NCBI RefSeq assembly: GCF_020525925.1
Contig: NZ_CP084876.1
Coordinates: 3,348,001 to 3,412,000, forward strand
DNA from: Klebsiella quasipneumoniae subsp. quasipneumoniae
GTDB taxonomy: Bacteria; Pseudomonadota; Gammaproteobacteria; Enterobacterales; Enterobacteriaceae
Direction of reading: 5' to 3'
Length of the DNA stretch: 64,000 nt
Shown: one piece after another, positions 8,505 through 18,122 of the stretch
Position numbering within the stretch: the stretch's first letter is position 1
Layout of the letters: every line of letters begins with the position of its first letter
Program-made: the position numbers and the translations under genes
Notes under the pieces: model-generated
Databases searched by the model: none
Told to the model about the DNA's origin: nothing
The model's input: the letters and a program-made list of their open reading frames with translations, nothing else

Positions 8505-9638
8505 ATGAAAAAAACCTGTCGTATTGCCGCCATCCCGGGTGACGGAATTGGCAAAGAAGTCCTGCCTGAAGGGATCCGCGTACTGAAAGCCGCCGCGCAG
8601 CGGTGGGATCTGGCGCTGAGCTTCGAGCAGATGGAGTGGGCAAGCTGCGAATATTATGCTCATCACGGTAAGATGATGCCGGACGACTGGCGCGAGCAGT
8701 TACAGGGGTTCGACGCCATCTACTTTGGCGCCGTCGGCTGGCCGGATACCGTCCCGGATCATATCTCGCTGTGGGGGTCGCTGCTGAAGTTCCGCCGCGA
8801 GTTCGATCAGTACGTCAACCTGCGCCCGGTGCGCCTGTTCCCCGGCGTCCCCTGCCCGCTGGCGGGGAAAAAGGCTGGCGATATCGATTTCTACGTGGTG
8901 CGCGAGAACACCGAAGGCGAATATTCCGCTCTGGGCGGGCGTGCCAATGAAGGTACCGAGCATGAAGTGGTGATTCAGGAGTCGATCTTTACCCGCCGGG
9001 GCGTTGACCGTATCCTGCGCTACGCCTTCGAGCTGGCGCAAAGCCGCCCGCGCAAAACGCTGACCTCGGCGACGAAATCCAACGGGCTGGCCATCAGCAT
9101 GCCCTACTGGGATGAGCGGGTGGAGGAGATGGCCAAAAACTATCCCGAGATCCGCTGGGACAAGCAGCATATCGATATTCTCTGCGCCCGCTTCGTGCTG
9201 CAGCCGGAGCGGTTTGACGTGGTCGTCGGCTCCAATCTGTTCGGTGATATTCTCTCCGATCTTGGCCCGGCCTGCACCGGTACCATTGGTATTGCGCCAT
9301 CGGCCAATCTCAACCCGGAGCGCACCTTCCCGTCGCTGTTCGAGCCGGTCCACGGTTCAGCGCCGGATATCTACGGTAAAAATATCGCCAATCCGATCGC
9401 CACCATATGGGCCGGGGCGATGATGCTTGATTTTCTCGGGAACGGCGATGCGCGCTATCACGCTGCGCACAACGGCATCCTGGCGGCAATTGAGCAGACG
9501 ATCGCCAGTGGGCCGAAGACGCCGGATATGCAGGGCTCTGCCTCCACCCAACAGGTAGGAGACGCGGTTTGCCTGGCTGTGCTGAGTGAAGTCGTTCCAA
9601 TGACGGCCAGGAAAACCAGCTCGAGTAGCGACCATTGA
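8505..9638 (+). CDS. dmlA: D-malate dehydrogenase (decarboxylating) DmlA
   Basis: NAD-dependent beta-decarboxylating dehydrogenase turning D-malate into pyruvate and CO2. Also called YeaU/TtuC-like; activity on meso-tartrate is possible in this family. It has 377 residues from the ATG at 8505; a GTG 12 bases earlier is less likely. It shows the isopropylmalate/isocitrate-dehydrogenase signatures IPGDGIGKEV near the start, RENTEGEYS, and SNLFGDILSDLG, which carries the metal-binding Asp. The C-terminal tail is about 15 residues longer than in E. coli and ends in a Ser-rich stretch. Confidence 0.93.
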   Translation: MKKTCRIAAIPGDGIGKEVLPEGIRVLKAAAQRWDLALSFEQMEWASCEYYAHHGKMMPDDWREQLQGFDAIYFGAVGWPDTVPDHISLWGSLLKFRREFDQYVNLRPVRLFPGVPCPLAGKKAGDIDFYVVRENTEGEYSALGGRANEGTEHEVVIQESIFTRRGVDRILRYAFELAQSRPRKTLTSATKSNGLAISMPYWDERVEEMAKNYPEIRWDKQHIDILCARFVLQPERFDVVVGSNLFGDILSDLGPACTGTIGIAPSANLNPERTFPSLFEPVHGSAPDIYGKNIANPIATIWAGAMMLDFLGNGDARYHAAHNGILAAIEQTIASGPKTPDMQGSASTQQVGDAVCLAVLSEVVPMTARKTSSSSDH

Positions 9639-9659
9639 TGCGAGGCACACTAGAGATAC

Positions 9660-10487
9660 TCAACGCGTTGAGGTAACCGCTAAATCACCAGTGGGATAAT
9701 CAATCCGTAGCCCCAGCGCTGCCGACAGGCAGTATGCATGATGGCGCAACACTTGTTGGGCTGCACCGCCGGGGCTCACATCAATGACCCCACTCTCATC
9801 AAACAAGGTCAACGCGTAAGCTATTGAACCACTGAGATCAAAAACCGGCGCGCTCACGGAACTCAATCCTGGCGCAGGAACATTTTGCTTGAAGTCGCAC
9901 CCGGCCTGACGAACAGCCTCTAACTTCGCAAAGAATGCCGCCATAGCCGTTTTCGGCGCCGCACGGTGCTCACGTCGCCAATACTCCGCCTCCCATGCCT
10001 CGCGAACGATCTCCTCTGGCATCCAGGCGGAAAATACCTGACCAATGGAGGTCTGCTCCAGCGACATCACCGACCCGATTCGAATTTCCGGATATACGCT
10101 ATAACGACTCTCTTCAACGCGCACGACCGTTGGTCCCATGTTCCCCCAAACGCTCAGGGCAGCACTATGTCCGCATTCCAGGTTTAAGATCTTCAACGTA
10201 TGTTCAGCGGTATCGTAAGGACGGTGTAAATGCAGAGCCAGCATTCCTAACTGCTGTGACAGTTCGCCGGGCAGATAAAGCCCTCGTGCATCATCCTTTG
10301 TCACCAGTCCACTACGTACCAGGCTTATAAGATACGGGAAAGCCCGTGCCGGACTCATACCTACAGCCTGGGCAATCTTTTTTAGCGGCACACCACCCTG
10401 TTGGCCTGTGAGGAACTCTAACATCAAGGCGGCAGTTTCAACCGACTGCACTCCACGCGAGTTCTTATCATTATCAACGTGATTCAT
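9660..10487 (-). CDS. IclR-family regulator A
   Basis: Transcription factor of the IclR family, specific ligand unknown. The N-terminal winged helix-turn-helix (PLKKIAQAVGMSPARAFPYL, about residues 33-53) is followed by the IclR effector-binding domain. The start chosen is the ATG at 10487 (MNHVDNDKN), giving 275 residues and a 14-base overlap with the preceding regulator, which suggests translational coupling. A longer frame reaches 10535. It is the last gene of the minus-strand block and is convergent with dmlA. Confidence 0.82.
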   Translation of the reverse strand: MNHVDNDKNSRGVQSVETAALMLEFLTGQQGGVPLKKIAQAVGMSPARAFPYLISLVRSGLVTKDDARGLYLPGELSQQLGMLALHLHRPYDTAEHTLKILNLECGHSAALSVWGNMGPTVVRVEESRYSVYPEIRIGSVMSLEQTSIGQVFSAWMPEEIVREAWEAEYWRREHRAAPKTAMAAFFAKLEAVRQAGCDFKQNVPAPGLSSVSAPVFDLSGSIAYALTLFDESGVIDVSPGGAAQQVLRHHAYCLSAALGLRIDYPTGDLAVTSTR

Positions 10488-11247
10488 AAGCGATCTCATT
10501 GCATGAAAGGGAGGCGGCGAGCGCTTGAAGAGCATTGCTCACCATCGTTAAGCGCTCACCTATCAAATCATGAGCGGCCGCAAACGCGCTGATCGTCAGG
10601 GTAAGCGAGTTGTCAGCCGCAAACACCGGGACAGCAAGGCTGGTAATTGATGCCAACGGATAAGACTGTGCAATCGATATTTTGTCTCTCCTGATGGCGG
10701 CCAATTGTTGCTGAAAAGCCGGGGAGAGATAATCATCCAGCTTATCGCGCGTAAACATCTGCTGGTTAATTACCTCGGTACACTGTTCGCGATCGTGATA
10801 AGCGGCGAAAAGTTTTCCTGTCGCTGTCTGGGTCAGAGAAAGTACGCTTCCCAGGCGAAAACCAATATTCATCACTGCACCATGCTCACGATAGTCAATG
10901 ACCAGCGGGCCAAAACGTCCCCACACAGAAAGAAACATATTGACGTTTAAACGCTGTCCCAACGCTGCAATATGAGCAATAGCCTCTTCCACTACCGACT
11001 GGCTATGTAGGGCTGCGACGCCTAAACGGAGGGCTAGTGCCCCTGGTTCAAATTTCTGACTTTGTGGGTCACGCTTAAGCAGACCCACGCGCGTCATGCT
11101 TACCAGATAGTTATGAATTTGCGCAGAAGTTGTCCCTGCCCGCTCAGCTATTTCGCTGAGCGTTAAGGGACGGGAATGGTCCACCAGTACTCGTAAAATT
11201 TGCCCGGCGATTTCCACGCTCTGGATCCCACGCGATTCTGATTTCAT
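10474..11247 (-). CDS. IclR-family regulator B
   Basis: Second IclR-family regulator, directly upstream of regulator A. It has 257 residues from the ATG at 11247 (MKSESRGIQS), behind GGTAAG. The longer frame would need a TTG start at 11346. The N-terminal wHTH is LTLSEIAERAGTTSAQIHNYL; the effector domain follows. Both regulators share the opening SRG(I/V)QSVE(I/T)A, so they look like diverged duplicates. They may control the SDR and flavoprotein genes upstream. Confidence 0.82.
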   Translation of the reverse strand: MKSESRGIQSVEIAGQILRVLVDHSRPLTLSEIAERAGTTSAQIHNYLVSMTRVGLLKRDPQSQKFEPGALALRLGVAALHSQSVVEEAIAHIAALGQRLNVNMFLSVWGRFGPLVIDYREHGAVMNIGFRLGSVLSLTQTATGKLFAAYHDREQCTEVINQQMFTRDKLDDYLSPAFQQQLAAIRRDKISIAQSYPLASITSLAVPVFAADNSLTLTISAFAAAHDLIGERLTMVSNALQALAASLSCNEIAYESR

Positions 11248-11361
11248 AGCACTTACCGCTGATGTCAGGTTGTTATGAAGCGGTACTTTATCTTGGGCAT
11301 CAGGTGCTAACAATATGTTTTGGGATGCTTCACTCACCAGCCTCAACGCAACGGTAATCCA

Positions 11362-12117
11362 TCAGCTCACCAGATATCCTCCGTCTACAGGCAATATCAC
11401 ACCGGTCACATAGCTGGCAGCAGACGAAGCGAGAAAAGTCGCAGGGCCAATAAGTTCATCAGGTTGCGCGGCACGCTTCATCGGCACGTGCTGCAAAAAA
11501 CGCTGCATAACCTCTTCATTATCCCTTGTACTTGCCGACATTTCTGTCGCGATCATTCCCGGAGCAATGGCGTTTACACGTATATTATCCGTCGCCAGTT
11601 CCGCAGCAAGCGTCCGGGTTAACTGCGCCAGCGCGCCTTTAGAGATGGCATAGGTGGGTGAGGTTGGTGCGGCGACAAAGGACTGGATAGAAGCAATATT
11701 AATAATATTTCCACGCCGTCTTTTTAAGGCAGGTAAAAATGCACGGGTCATATTAAAAGGACCATGAACATTCACGGCGAGCGTGACGGCAAAGGCCTCG
11801 TAAACAGATGCCGATGCAAAGGGGATCCGCTTCAACAGTCCTGCATTATTGATTAATACATCGATATCCCCTACCTCCTCAGCAAGCTGCAGACATCCTT
11901 CGATCTGGCTAACGTCAAGCCGGTACGCACTGGCTAATCGCCCTTCTGCTCTAAATGTATCTGCTAAACGCTGCACACCTTTGTCATCGACATCGACCAA
12001 TATGACTTCTGCCCCAGCATCCGACATCCCGCGCGCTAAGGCGGCGCCATTACCTTTTGCCGCCCCGGTGATGAGTATTTTCTTACCGCTTAAATCAAAT
12101 AATGGTGCAATTTGCAT
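11362..12117 (-). CDS. Short-chain dehydrogenase/reductase (SDR)
   Basis: Classical SDR oxidoreductase, 251 residues from the ATG at 12117; the six residues upstream would need a TTG. The cofactor-binding motif TGAAKGNG (about 17-24), the NNAG motif in LINNAGLLKR and the catalytic Ser plus YAISK are all present. The family commonly oxidises or reduces sugar acids, steroids or 3-oxoacyl substrates; the substrate here is unknown. It sits between a KstD-like flavoprotein and two IclR regulators and is probably co-transcribed with them. Confidence 0.85.
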   Translation of the reverse strand: MQIAPLFDLSGKKILITGAAKGNGAALARGMSDAGAEVILVDVDDKGVQRLADTFRAEGRLASAYRLDVSQIEGCLQLAEEVGDIDVLINNAGLLKRIPFASASVYEAFAVTLAVNVHGPFNMTRAFLPALKRRRGNIINIASIQSFVAAPTSPTYAISKGALAQLTRTLAAELATDNIRVNAIAPGMIATEMSASTRDNEEVMQRFLQHVPMKRAAQPDELIGPATFLASSAASYVTGVILPVDGGYLVS

Positions 12118-12152
12118 AATCGTGTTCTTCAACAAGAGTAATAACCCATCCT

Positions 12153-12180
12153 TCCGGATGCGTGAAAGAGCGCATCCGGA
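12153..12180. repeat. Perfect 10-bp inverted repeat between flavoprotein and SDR genes
   Basis: TCCGGATGCG pairs with CGCATCCGGA around an 8-base loop in an 85-base intergenic space. The composition recalls enterobacterial REP elements (CCGGATGCG). It could stabilise the upstream message or cause partial termination. Only one copy was noticed in this window. Confidence 0.5.
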
Positions 12181-12202
12181 GGCAAGAAAAATAGTTAAAG
12201 CA

Positions 12203-13939
12203 TCAGGATGCTTTTTTTATCGTCTCGGAGACTGAAGGGGTGCTGCAGTGAGCCAAATACTGACCCACGGCATATCCGAAAGTTAATGCCGGTCCCAGGG
12301 TAATACCTGCCCCCGGGTAATTACCGCCCATGATGCTAGTGGCATCGTTACCAATGGCGAACAGGCCGCGGATGGGCTTCTTCTGCTGATCCAGAACACG
12401 GTTATCCGCATCAACCGGGATACCGTTGTAGGTCCCGATATCACCAGGTAAAACCTTCACCGCATAAAAAGGCCCGCGCTCAATGGTATTGATGCAAGGA
12501 TTAGGATTATGCAAAGCATCGCCCTGATAACGGTTATAGGCTTTTGAACCTTTACCAAAGATCGGATCCTGACCGTAGGCGGCATAACGGTTATATTCCT
12601 CCACCGTCGCCTTAAACTGTGCCACCTCAATGCCCGCTTTTTCCGCCAATGCTTCCAGCGTGCGCCCTTCAAGGAGATAGCCGGAGGTCAAATGGCGTTT
12701 CAACGGTAGCGGAAATGGCGCGACACATCCCAGCCCGTAGCGTCTGAGAGTTCGGCGATCGCAAACTAACCAGGCACAAACTTCACTTTTAGCATCCCTA
12801 ACGTTGATCATTGCCTGCACGAAATCATGATAGGAGTTGGCTTCGTTAGTGAAACGGCGTCCCTGACGAGTCACCGCGATAACGCCAGGCTTTGCCCGAT
12901 CAATAAAGTGTGGCATCACTCCCTGACCGCCGTCCGGTCGTCGGGTTAACGATATCGGTGCCCATGCGGCGGCGTTTGGCAAATGGCTATCGACTCTCCC
13001 ACCGATATTTTCAAACATATTCAGGCTGTCGCCGGTATTGGTTTCGGCTGTCGGGCTCCAGTGTTCCTTCCCGGTTGGCGTATGGGGATAGTGTTCGCTT
13101 CGTCTCTTAATATCATGAGAAAAACCGCCGGCGGCCAGCACCACACCGCGCGATGCGTAGACCGTATATAACGATCCTTCTTTTTCTACCTTTGCGCCAA
13201 TGACCGCCCCCTCTTTAAGGATCAACTCCCTGACGGGTGAATTCAGCCAGAGCGGCACATTCTTATCAAAGACCGATTTAGCTAATCTGCCCATCAGAGC
13301 ATTACCGTTGGTTAAGGTCATGCCTCGTCCACAGGTCAACGTTTGCCAAAAATGTTTAGTTAAACGCTTCGTGGCGTAGATGGCGGACTCCAGCGAACGC
13401 GTCGCTTTCATAAAGTGGCGAATATCGTTGCCCGACCCAATCATCATGCCAAACACTGTCAATTCAGGTAGCGGAGGTTCCAATTGGGCCAAATGTTTCC
13501 CCAACTGACGAGCATCGAACGGCTTCGCCACCATGGAGCGTCCTCCCTGCGCTGCCCCGGGAGCTTCAGCATGGTAATCAGGGAAAGTGAGAGGCATTTC
13601 AAATTTGACTGCGGTATCCTGGCTAAAGAAGGCGGCGGCTTGCGGGCCATGACGCAAGAATGCATCCACTCGTTCTTCGTTATAGCTGGCACCCCCTTCA
13701 TGCTTTAAGTAACGCTTCACCGACTCAATTGAATCAAGATGGCCCCAGGCTTTAGCCTGATCGCTGCCCGGGATCCATACCCACCCACCAGATCGGGCAG
13801 CAGTGCCACCGAAACGCGCTGCTTTTTCCACAATCAGTACATTCAGCCCCTGATGTGCCGCACTTACTGCCGCTGACATACCTGCCGCACCGCTACCGAC
13901 CACCAGTACGTCGCAGTGAAACTCTTGCTCTTTAGTCAT
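12203..13939 (-). CDS. FAD-dependent dehydrogenase, KstD/fumarate-reductase-like
   Basis: Flavoprotein of the FAD_binding_2 family, 578 residues from the ATG at 13939 (MTKEQEFHCD), which follows GGGGGA. The FAD-binding loop GSGAAG is at about 15-20, with GGTAARSGG after it. The C-terminal GGNYPGAGITLGPALTFGY resembles the active-site Tyr/Gly segment of 3-ketosteroid delta1-dehydrogenases. It could also be a fumarate-reductase-like or other alpha,beta-desaturating enzyme. It is the first gene of the minus-strand block with the SDR and two IclR regulators. Confidence 0.83.
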   Translation of the reverse strand: MTKEQEFHCDVLVVGSGAAGMSAAVSAAHQGLNVLIVEKAARFGGTAARSGGWVWIPGSDQAKAWGHLDSIESVKRYLKHEGGASYNEERVDAFLRHGPQAAAFFSQDTAVKFEMPLTFPDYHAEAPGAAQGGRSMVAKPFDARQLGKHLAQLEPPLPELTVFGMMIGSGNDIRHFMKATRSLESAIYATKRLTKHFWQTLTCGRGMTLTNGNALMGRLAKSVFDKNVPLWLNSPVRELILKEGAVIGAKVEKEGSLYTVYASRGVVLAAGGFSHDIKRRSEHYPHTPTGKEHWSPTAETNTGDSLNMFENIGGRVDSHLPNAAAWAPISLTRRPDGGQGVMPHFIDRAKPGVIAVTRQGRRFTNEANSYHDFVQAMINVRDAKSEVCAWLVCDRRTLRRYGLGCVAPFPLPLKRHLTSGYLLEGRTLEALAEKAGIEVAQFKATVEEYNRYAAYGQDPIFGKGSKAYNRYQGDALHNPNPCINTIERGPFYAVKVLPGDIGTYNGIPVDADNRVLDQQKKPIRGLFAIGNDATSIMGGNYPGAGITLGPALTFGYAVGQYLAHCSTPSVSETIKKAS

Positions 13940-14080
13940 CGAATCCCCCTTTGTTTCTCGCCCACCCCGGACGGTCAATATGGATTTTCTTCGCAGGCAA
14001 ACTAACGCTGAATTACATAATGATCAAACAATTTGTTATTGTGTAATTATAAATTTGCGATCGATGTTACAAAAATGTAT

Positions 14081-14106
14081 AAAAAAACCACACCTTTCGG
14101 TGTGGT
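14081..14106 (-). terminator. Intrinsic terminator after ptsA
   Basis: Read on the minus strand, ACCACACC pairs with GGTGTGGT around a 4-base loop and runs straight into seven U. It is 109 bases beyond the ptsA stop. The intervening bases hold no gene; in E. coli fsaB and gldA follow ptsA, here they do not. Confidence 0.85.
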
Positions 14107-14214
14107 CTGAGGTAAGTGAGAGAGGAGTGACGGGGAATGAAATCACAGCAAAATTCATTGCAAATAAAATGGGCAGTGCAAAAAAAACGATAAAAAACCC
14201 TAAAGTTCAGTAGC

Positions 14215-16716
14215 TTAAATCTCAAGCTCACGCTGGAGCAACGTTGCGATAGCCTCGCTGCTCTCAGCGGATACCAGCGCCTGGCGGAACTCGGCGTGCA
14301 TAATGCGCCGCGCCAGACGCGAGAAGATGCGCATATGCTGGTCGCCCGCCGAATGCTTGTTTAGCGTCAGCATAATCACAAACTGCGCTTCTTCATCACC
14401 CCACTTCACCGGCTGCGCCAGGCGGGCGACGCTAATGGTCGACTGCTCAATATGCTCGGATTTACTGTGCGGAATGGCAAAGCTGAAGCCCAGCCCGGTG
14501 GAGAACACCGCCTCGCGGGCCCAGAGATCGGCCTCCAGCTTGCGTGGATAGCGGCAGCGCCCGGCCAGCAGCAGGTTATCCGTCATCCCCTTCAGCACCT
14601 CCTCCTTGCTGCGCCAGTCACTGTTGAGGGTGATGCACTGGCGGCTAATCAACGGCACATCCTGCTGGCGCATGCGGAACTGGGCCAACAGATGCTCCAC
14701 TTCCAGCGAGGTACGGCACTGCATCGCCTGATTCAGCAGCTGACGGCAGGCGCGGCTGTCCAGCTGCGCCAGACGCGCTTTGGTCGCCGGGATCGTCGGC
14801 GCGCTCATGCTCAGTTCATCCAGGCCGAGGCCGACCAGCAGCGGCAGCACCGAACCTTTGGCCCCCAGCTCGCCGCACAGGCCGATCCATTTCCCCTGCC
14901 GGTGCGCCGCCTGCACGGCATAGTCCAGCGCACGCAGGAAGGCCGGGTTGAGACTGTTGTAATGGCGCGTCACTTTCGCGTTACCGCGGTCGACCGCCAG
15001 CAGATATTGCGTTAAGTCATTGCTGCCGATGCTAAAGAAGTCCACCTCTTCGCAGCACTGATCGATGATGAACATCACCGACGGCACCTCCAGCATGATG
15101 CCCATCGGGATTTTTTCATCAAACGGGATCTGTTCGACGCGCAGCGACTGTTTGGCCTCCGCCAACCGCTCTTTCACCCACAGGATCTCTTCCATTGAGG
15201 AAATCATCGGGATCATGATCTTCAGCGAGCCGTGCGCCGAAGCGCGTAGAATCGCCCGCAGCTGAGTATGAAACAGCGCCTGGTACTCTTCATAGATGCG
15301 CACCGCGCGGTAGCCGAGGAAAGGGTTATTTTCCGCCGGAATGTTGAGGTAGGCCACCGGCTTATCACCGCCGATATCCATAGTCCGCACGATAATGCTG
15401 CGCCCGGCGGCAGGCTCCAGCGCCTGGCAGAAAATGTTGTAGAGTTCGTCTTCCGATGGCGCTCCGGGCCGGTCCATATAGAGCATCTCCGTGCGGAACA
15501 GGCCAACCGACTGCGCGCCGTTGTTGAAGGCCGCCACCGCCTCTACCGAATGGGCGATGTTCGCCGCGATCTCGACGCGGATACCGTCTTCCGTCTGCCC
15601 CGCCTTATCCAGCCATACCTGCTGCTGTTGCTGGATCTGCGCCTGAACCCACGACTCCTGCTGATAGTAGCGCGCCACCGCCGGACTCAGGTCGACCACC
15701 AGCAGCCCGGCGTTGCCGTCGATCTGCACCTGAGTATCCTCCCAGGGCAACAGTGCGTCGAGGTCAACCCCCACCAGGGTCGGGATATTGAATGAGCGGG
15801 CAAGGATCACGGTGTGCGACGTAGTGCCGCCGCTGCGCAGCAGCAGCCCTTTGAGATGCGTTTTATCCAGTTCGAGGAACTGGCTGGGGGTGAGTTCGTC
15901 GGCAAGGCAAATGGCGGCTTCCCGCAGTTGACCCGGCGCCGGGAAACGGGCTTCGCCGTAGATATGCTGCAACAGCTGGAAGCAGACATCGCGCACATCC
16001 AGCACTCGCTCCTGCAGATAGCTGCTGCCGGAATCGCGGAACTGGGCGCAGAAGTGGTCGCTGGTGGCGACGATCGCCTGGGCGCAGCTGAGACCGGTGA
16101 GGATCCCGCCGAGCAGATGCTGGCGCAGCGAGGCATCCGTCGCCAGCGAACGGTGAGCTTCCAGTATCGCGCTGGCGGTACCGTCATTGTCCAGCAGCCG
16201 CAGTTCGATATCTTTCACCAGCAGGCGCAGGCCGTTATCCAGTGCCGCCTGCTCCTGTTCAGGACTGCTGGCGACGGGCAGTGCGCCAAGCTCGTGCAAA
16301 TCGCGGGATTTTAGATGGATGAGTCTGCCCCCCGCGCTGCCGGCGCAGACCGGACTGGCATGGAACAGCGTCGGGTTCAGACGTGAGAGTGACTCCGGCA
16401 CCGGCTGGACGTCCAGCGCTTGTGCCGTAGGCAGCGGCGCGTCGCAGTGAGGAAATTCATCACGCAGAAAGGCCGTTAACGCGGCGTAAGCCCCGGCTTC
16501 ATCTTCGCCGCTGATAAGCAGCTGGCAGGTGTCGCCCTTCAGGGTGTTCGTGCCGATGACCGCCAACGCGCTTTTGGCATTGCCACCGGTATCGCAGCGC
16601 AGGTTCCGCCACTCAATTGCCGATGAAAAACGGTTACACAGCGTTTCGACCAGACTGGCCGGACGCGCATGCACGCCGTTGGGCAAATCACATGTAAATT
16701 CAATGACCAGAGCCAT
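14215..16716 (-). CDS. ptsA: Multiphosphoryl transfer protein PtsA (HPr-EI-EIIA fusion)
   Basis: PTS phosphocarrier joining three modules in one chain of 833 residues, the same length as E. coli PtsA/FrwA. An HPr-like domain (about 1-90) has the phosphorylatable His16 in NGVHARPAS. An Enzyme I domain (about 120-650) has His301 in GGTTSHTVI and the PEP-binding segment DFFSIGSNDLTQYLLAVDRG (Gly-Ser-Asn core). A fructose-type EIIA domain (about 690-833) has His750 in FAIPHSKSEH. It would phosphorylate FrwB/FrwD from PEP. A strong AGGAGG precedes the start, and it is divergent from frwC. Confidence 0.96.
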   Translation of the reverse strand: MALVIEFTCDLPNGVHARPASLVETLCNRFSSAIEWRNLRCDTGGNAKSALAVIGTNTLKGDTCQLLISGEDEAGAYAALTAFLRDEFPHCDAPLPTAQALDVQPVPESLSRLNPTLFHASPVCAGSAGGRLIHLKSRDLHELGALPVASSPEQEQAALDNGLRLLVKDIELRLLDNDGTASAILEAHRSLATDASLRQHLLGGILTGLSCAQAIVATSDHFCAQFRDSGSSYLQERVLDVRDVCFQLLQHIYGEARFPAPGQLREAAICLADELTPSQFLELDKTHLKGLLLRSGGTTSHTVILARSFNIPTLVGVDLDALLPWEDTQVQIDGNAGLLVVDLSPAVARYYQQESWVQAQIQQQQQVWLDKAGQTEDGIRVEIAANIAHSVEAVAAFNNGAQSVGLFRTEMLYMDRPGAPSEDELYNIFCQALEPAAGRSIIVRTMDIGGDKPVAYLNIPAENNPFLGYRAVRIYEEYQALFHTQLRAILRASAHGSLKIMIPMISSMEEILWVKERLAEAKQSLRVEQIPFDEKIPMGIMLEVPSVMFIIDQCCEEVDFFSIGSNDLTQYLLAVDRGNAKVTRHYNSLNPAFLRALDYAVQAAHRQGKWIGLCGELGAKGSVLPLLVGLGLDELSMSAPTIPATKARLAQLDSRACRQLLNQAMQCRTSLEVEHLLAQFRMRQQDVPLISRQCITLNSDWRSKEEVLKGMTDNLLLAGRCRYPRKLEADLWAREAVFSTGLGFSFAIPHSKSEHIEQSTISVARLAQPVKWGDEEAQFVIMLTLNKHSAGDQHMRIFSRLARRIMHAEFRQALVSAESSEAIATLLQRELEI

Positions 16717-17025
16717 CGCCTTCCTCCTGAGTAATCCATTAATTCCCCAAAAGGTAATGAAAGATGGTCAAGTGGACTAGGTGACAAAACTGGCAATTAC
16801 TGGACTATTGTACACACGATACTTTTTTATGCCCGCCATCACAATTCCACCCTTTTAGCGCTCACTCCTCCTGTCATCACTAAGATTTGAGGTGGATCGC
16901 AATTCTTTTCTAACCTTACAAATATCCAGTAAATGCACTTTTTCTCTACTGTTTTATGCGGCGCCCTTTTTCTAATGTTGAGCCATCAATACTGTCACGG
17001 GCCCTACAGCGCTCAGGAGCAAGCA
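16717..17025. promoter_or_regulatory. Divergent ptsA/frwC control region
   Basis: 309 noncoding bases that must carry promoters for both directions. AGGAG at 15-19 bases into the 17001 block serves frwC; GGAGGAAG serves ptsA. I did not find a convincing CRP palindrome or a regulator box. Confidence 0.4.
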
Positions 17026-18102
17026 ATGAACGAACTGGTGCAAATACTAAAAAATACTCGCCAGCATCTGATGACCGGCGTGTCACATATGATCCCCTTC
17101 GTGGTCTCCGGCGGGATCCTGCTGGCGGTGTCCGTCATGTTGTATGGCAAAGGTGCGGTTCCGGATGCCGCCACCGATCCCAACCTGAAGAAACTGTTTG
17201 ATATTGGCGTCGCCGGCCTGACGCTGATGGTCCCTTTTCTCGCCGCCTACATTGGCTACTCCATCGCCGACCGCGCCGCGCTGGCCCCCTGCGCCATCGG
17301 CGCCTGGGTAGGTAACAGCTTCGGCGCCGGCTTCTTTGGCGCGTTGATCGCTGGGATGATCGGCGGTCTGGTGGTCTATTACCTGAAAAAAATACCGGTC
17401 CACAAGGTGCTGCGCTCGGTGATGCCGATATTCATTATTCCCATCATCGGCACCTTTATTACTGCCGGGATCATGATGTGGGGGCTCGGCGAACCGGTAG
17501 GCGCGCTCACGGCAAACCTGACCAACTGGCTGCAGGGCATGCGCGAAGGCAGCATCGTGGTGCTGGCCATCATTATGGGCCTGATGCTGGCGTTTGATAT
17601 GGGCGGCCCGGTGAACAAAGTGGCCTACGCCTTCATGCTGATCTGCGTTTCACAGGGGGTCTACAGCGTAGTGGCTATCGCCGCCGTCGGCATCGCCGTA
17701 CCGCCGCTGGGGATGGGACTGGCGACGCTGATCGGCCGCAAATATTTCACCGCCGAAGAGAGGGAAACCGGCAAAGCGGCGCTGGTGATGGGCTGCGTCG
17801 GGGTCACCGAAGGGGCGATTCCCTTTGCCGCTGCCGACCCGCTGCGCGTTATTCCGGCCAATATGATTGGCGCGGCCAGCGGCTGCGTCACCGCGGCGCT
17901 GTTGGGCGCCCAGTGTTACGCCGGCTGGGGCGGGCTCATCGTGCTGCCGGTGGTCCAGGGCAAACTCGGCTTTATCGCCGCGCTGCTGGTCGGCGCCTGC
18001 GTCAGCGCCGCCTGCGTCATTGTGCTGAAAGCGCTGGCTAAAAAGAAATCGTCTGACGCCAAAGCCGACGACGAATTAGACCTTGATTTTGAAATTAACT
18101 AA
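17026..18102 (+). CDS. frwC: PTS fructose-like EIIC component FrwC
   Basis: Membrane channel of the Frw phosphotransferase system, 358 residues, starting MNELVQILKN as in E. coli. A 31-residue upstream extension in the same frame lacks a good ribosome-binding site, whereas AGGAG at 17015-17019 suits 17026. About nine or ten hydrophobic segments are visible, with the family motifs GGPVNKVAYAF and GVTEGAIPFAAADP, the latter near the sugar site. The sugar is not known for the E. coli system either. The tail ends in acidic DDELDLDFEIN. Confidence 0.94.
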   Translation: MNELVQILKNTRQHLMTGVSHMIPFVVSGGILLAVSVMLYGKGAVPDAATDPNLKKLFDIGVAGLTLMVPFLAAYIGYSIADRAALAPCAIGAWVGNSFGAGFFGALIAGMIGGLVVYYLKKIPVHKVLRSVMPIFIIPIIGTFITAGIMMWGLGEPVGALTANLTNWLQGMREGSIVVLAIIMGLMLAFDMGGPVNKVAYAFMLICVSQGVYSVVAIAAVGIAVPPLGMGLATLIGRKYFTAEERETGKAALVMGCVGVTEGAIPFAAADPLRVIPANMIGAASGCVTAALLGAQCYAGWGGLIVLPVVQGKLGFIAALLVGACVSAACVIVLKALAKKKSSDAKADDELDLDFEIN

Positions 18103-18122
18103 CAGACTGGAAGGAACAGATT

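Noticed and set aside
16717..17025. CRP site between ptsA and frwC
   Set aside because: No stretch matched the TGTGA-N6-TCACA palindrome well enough.
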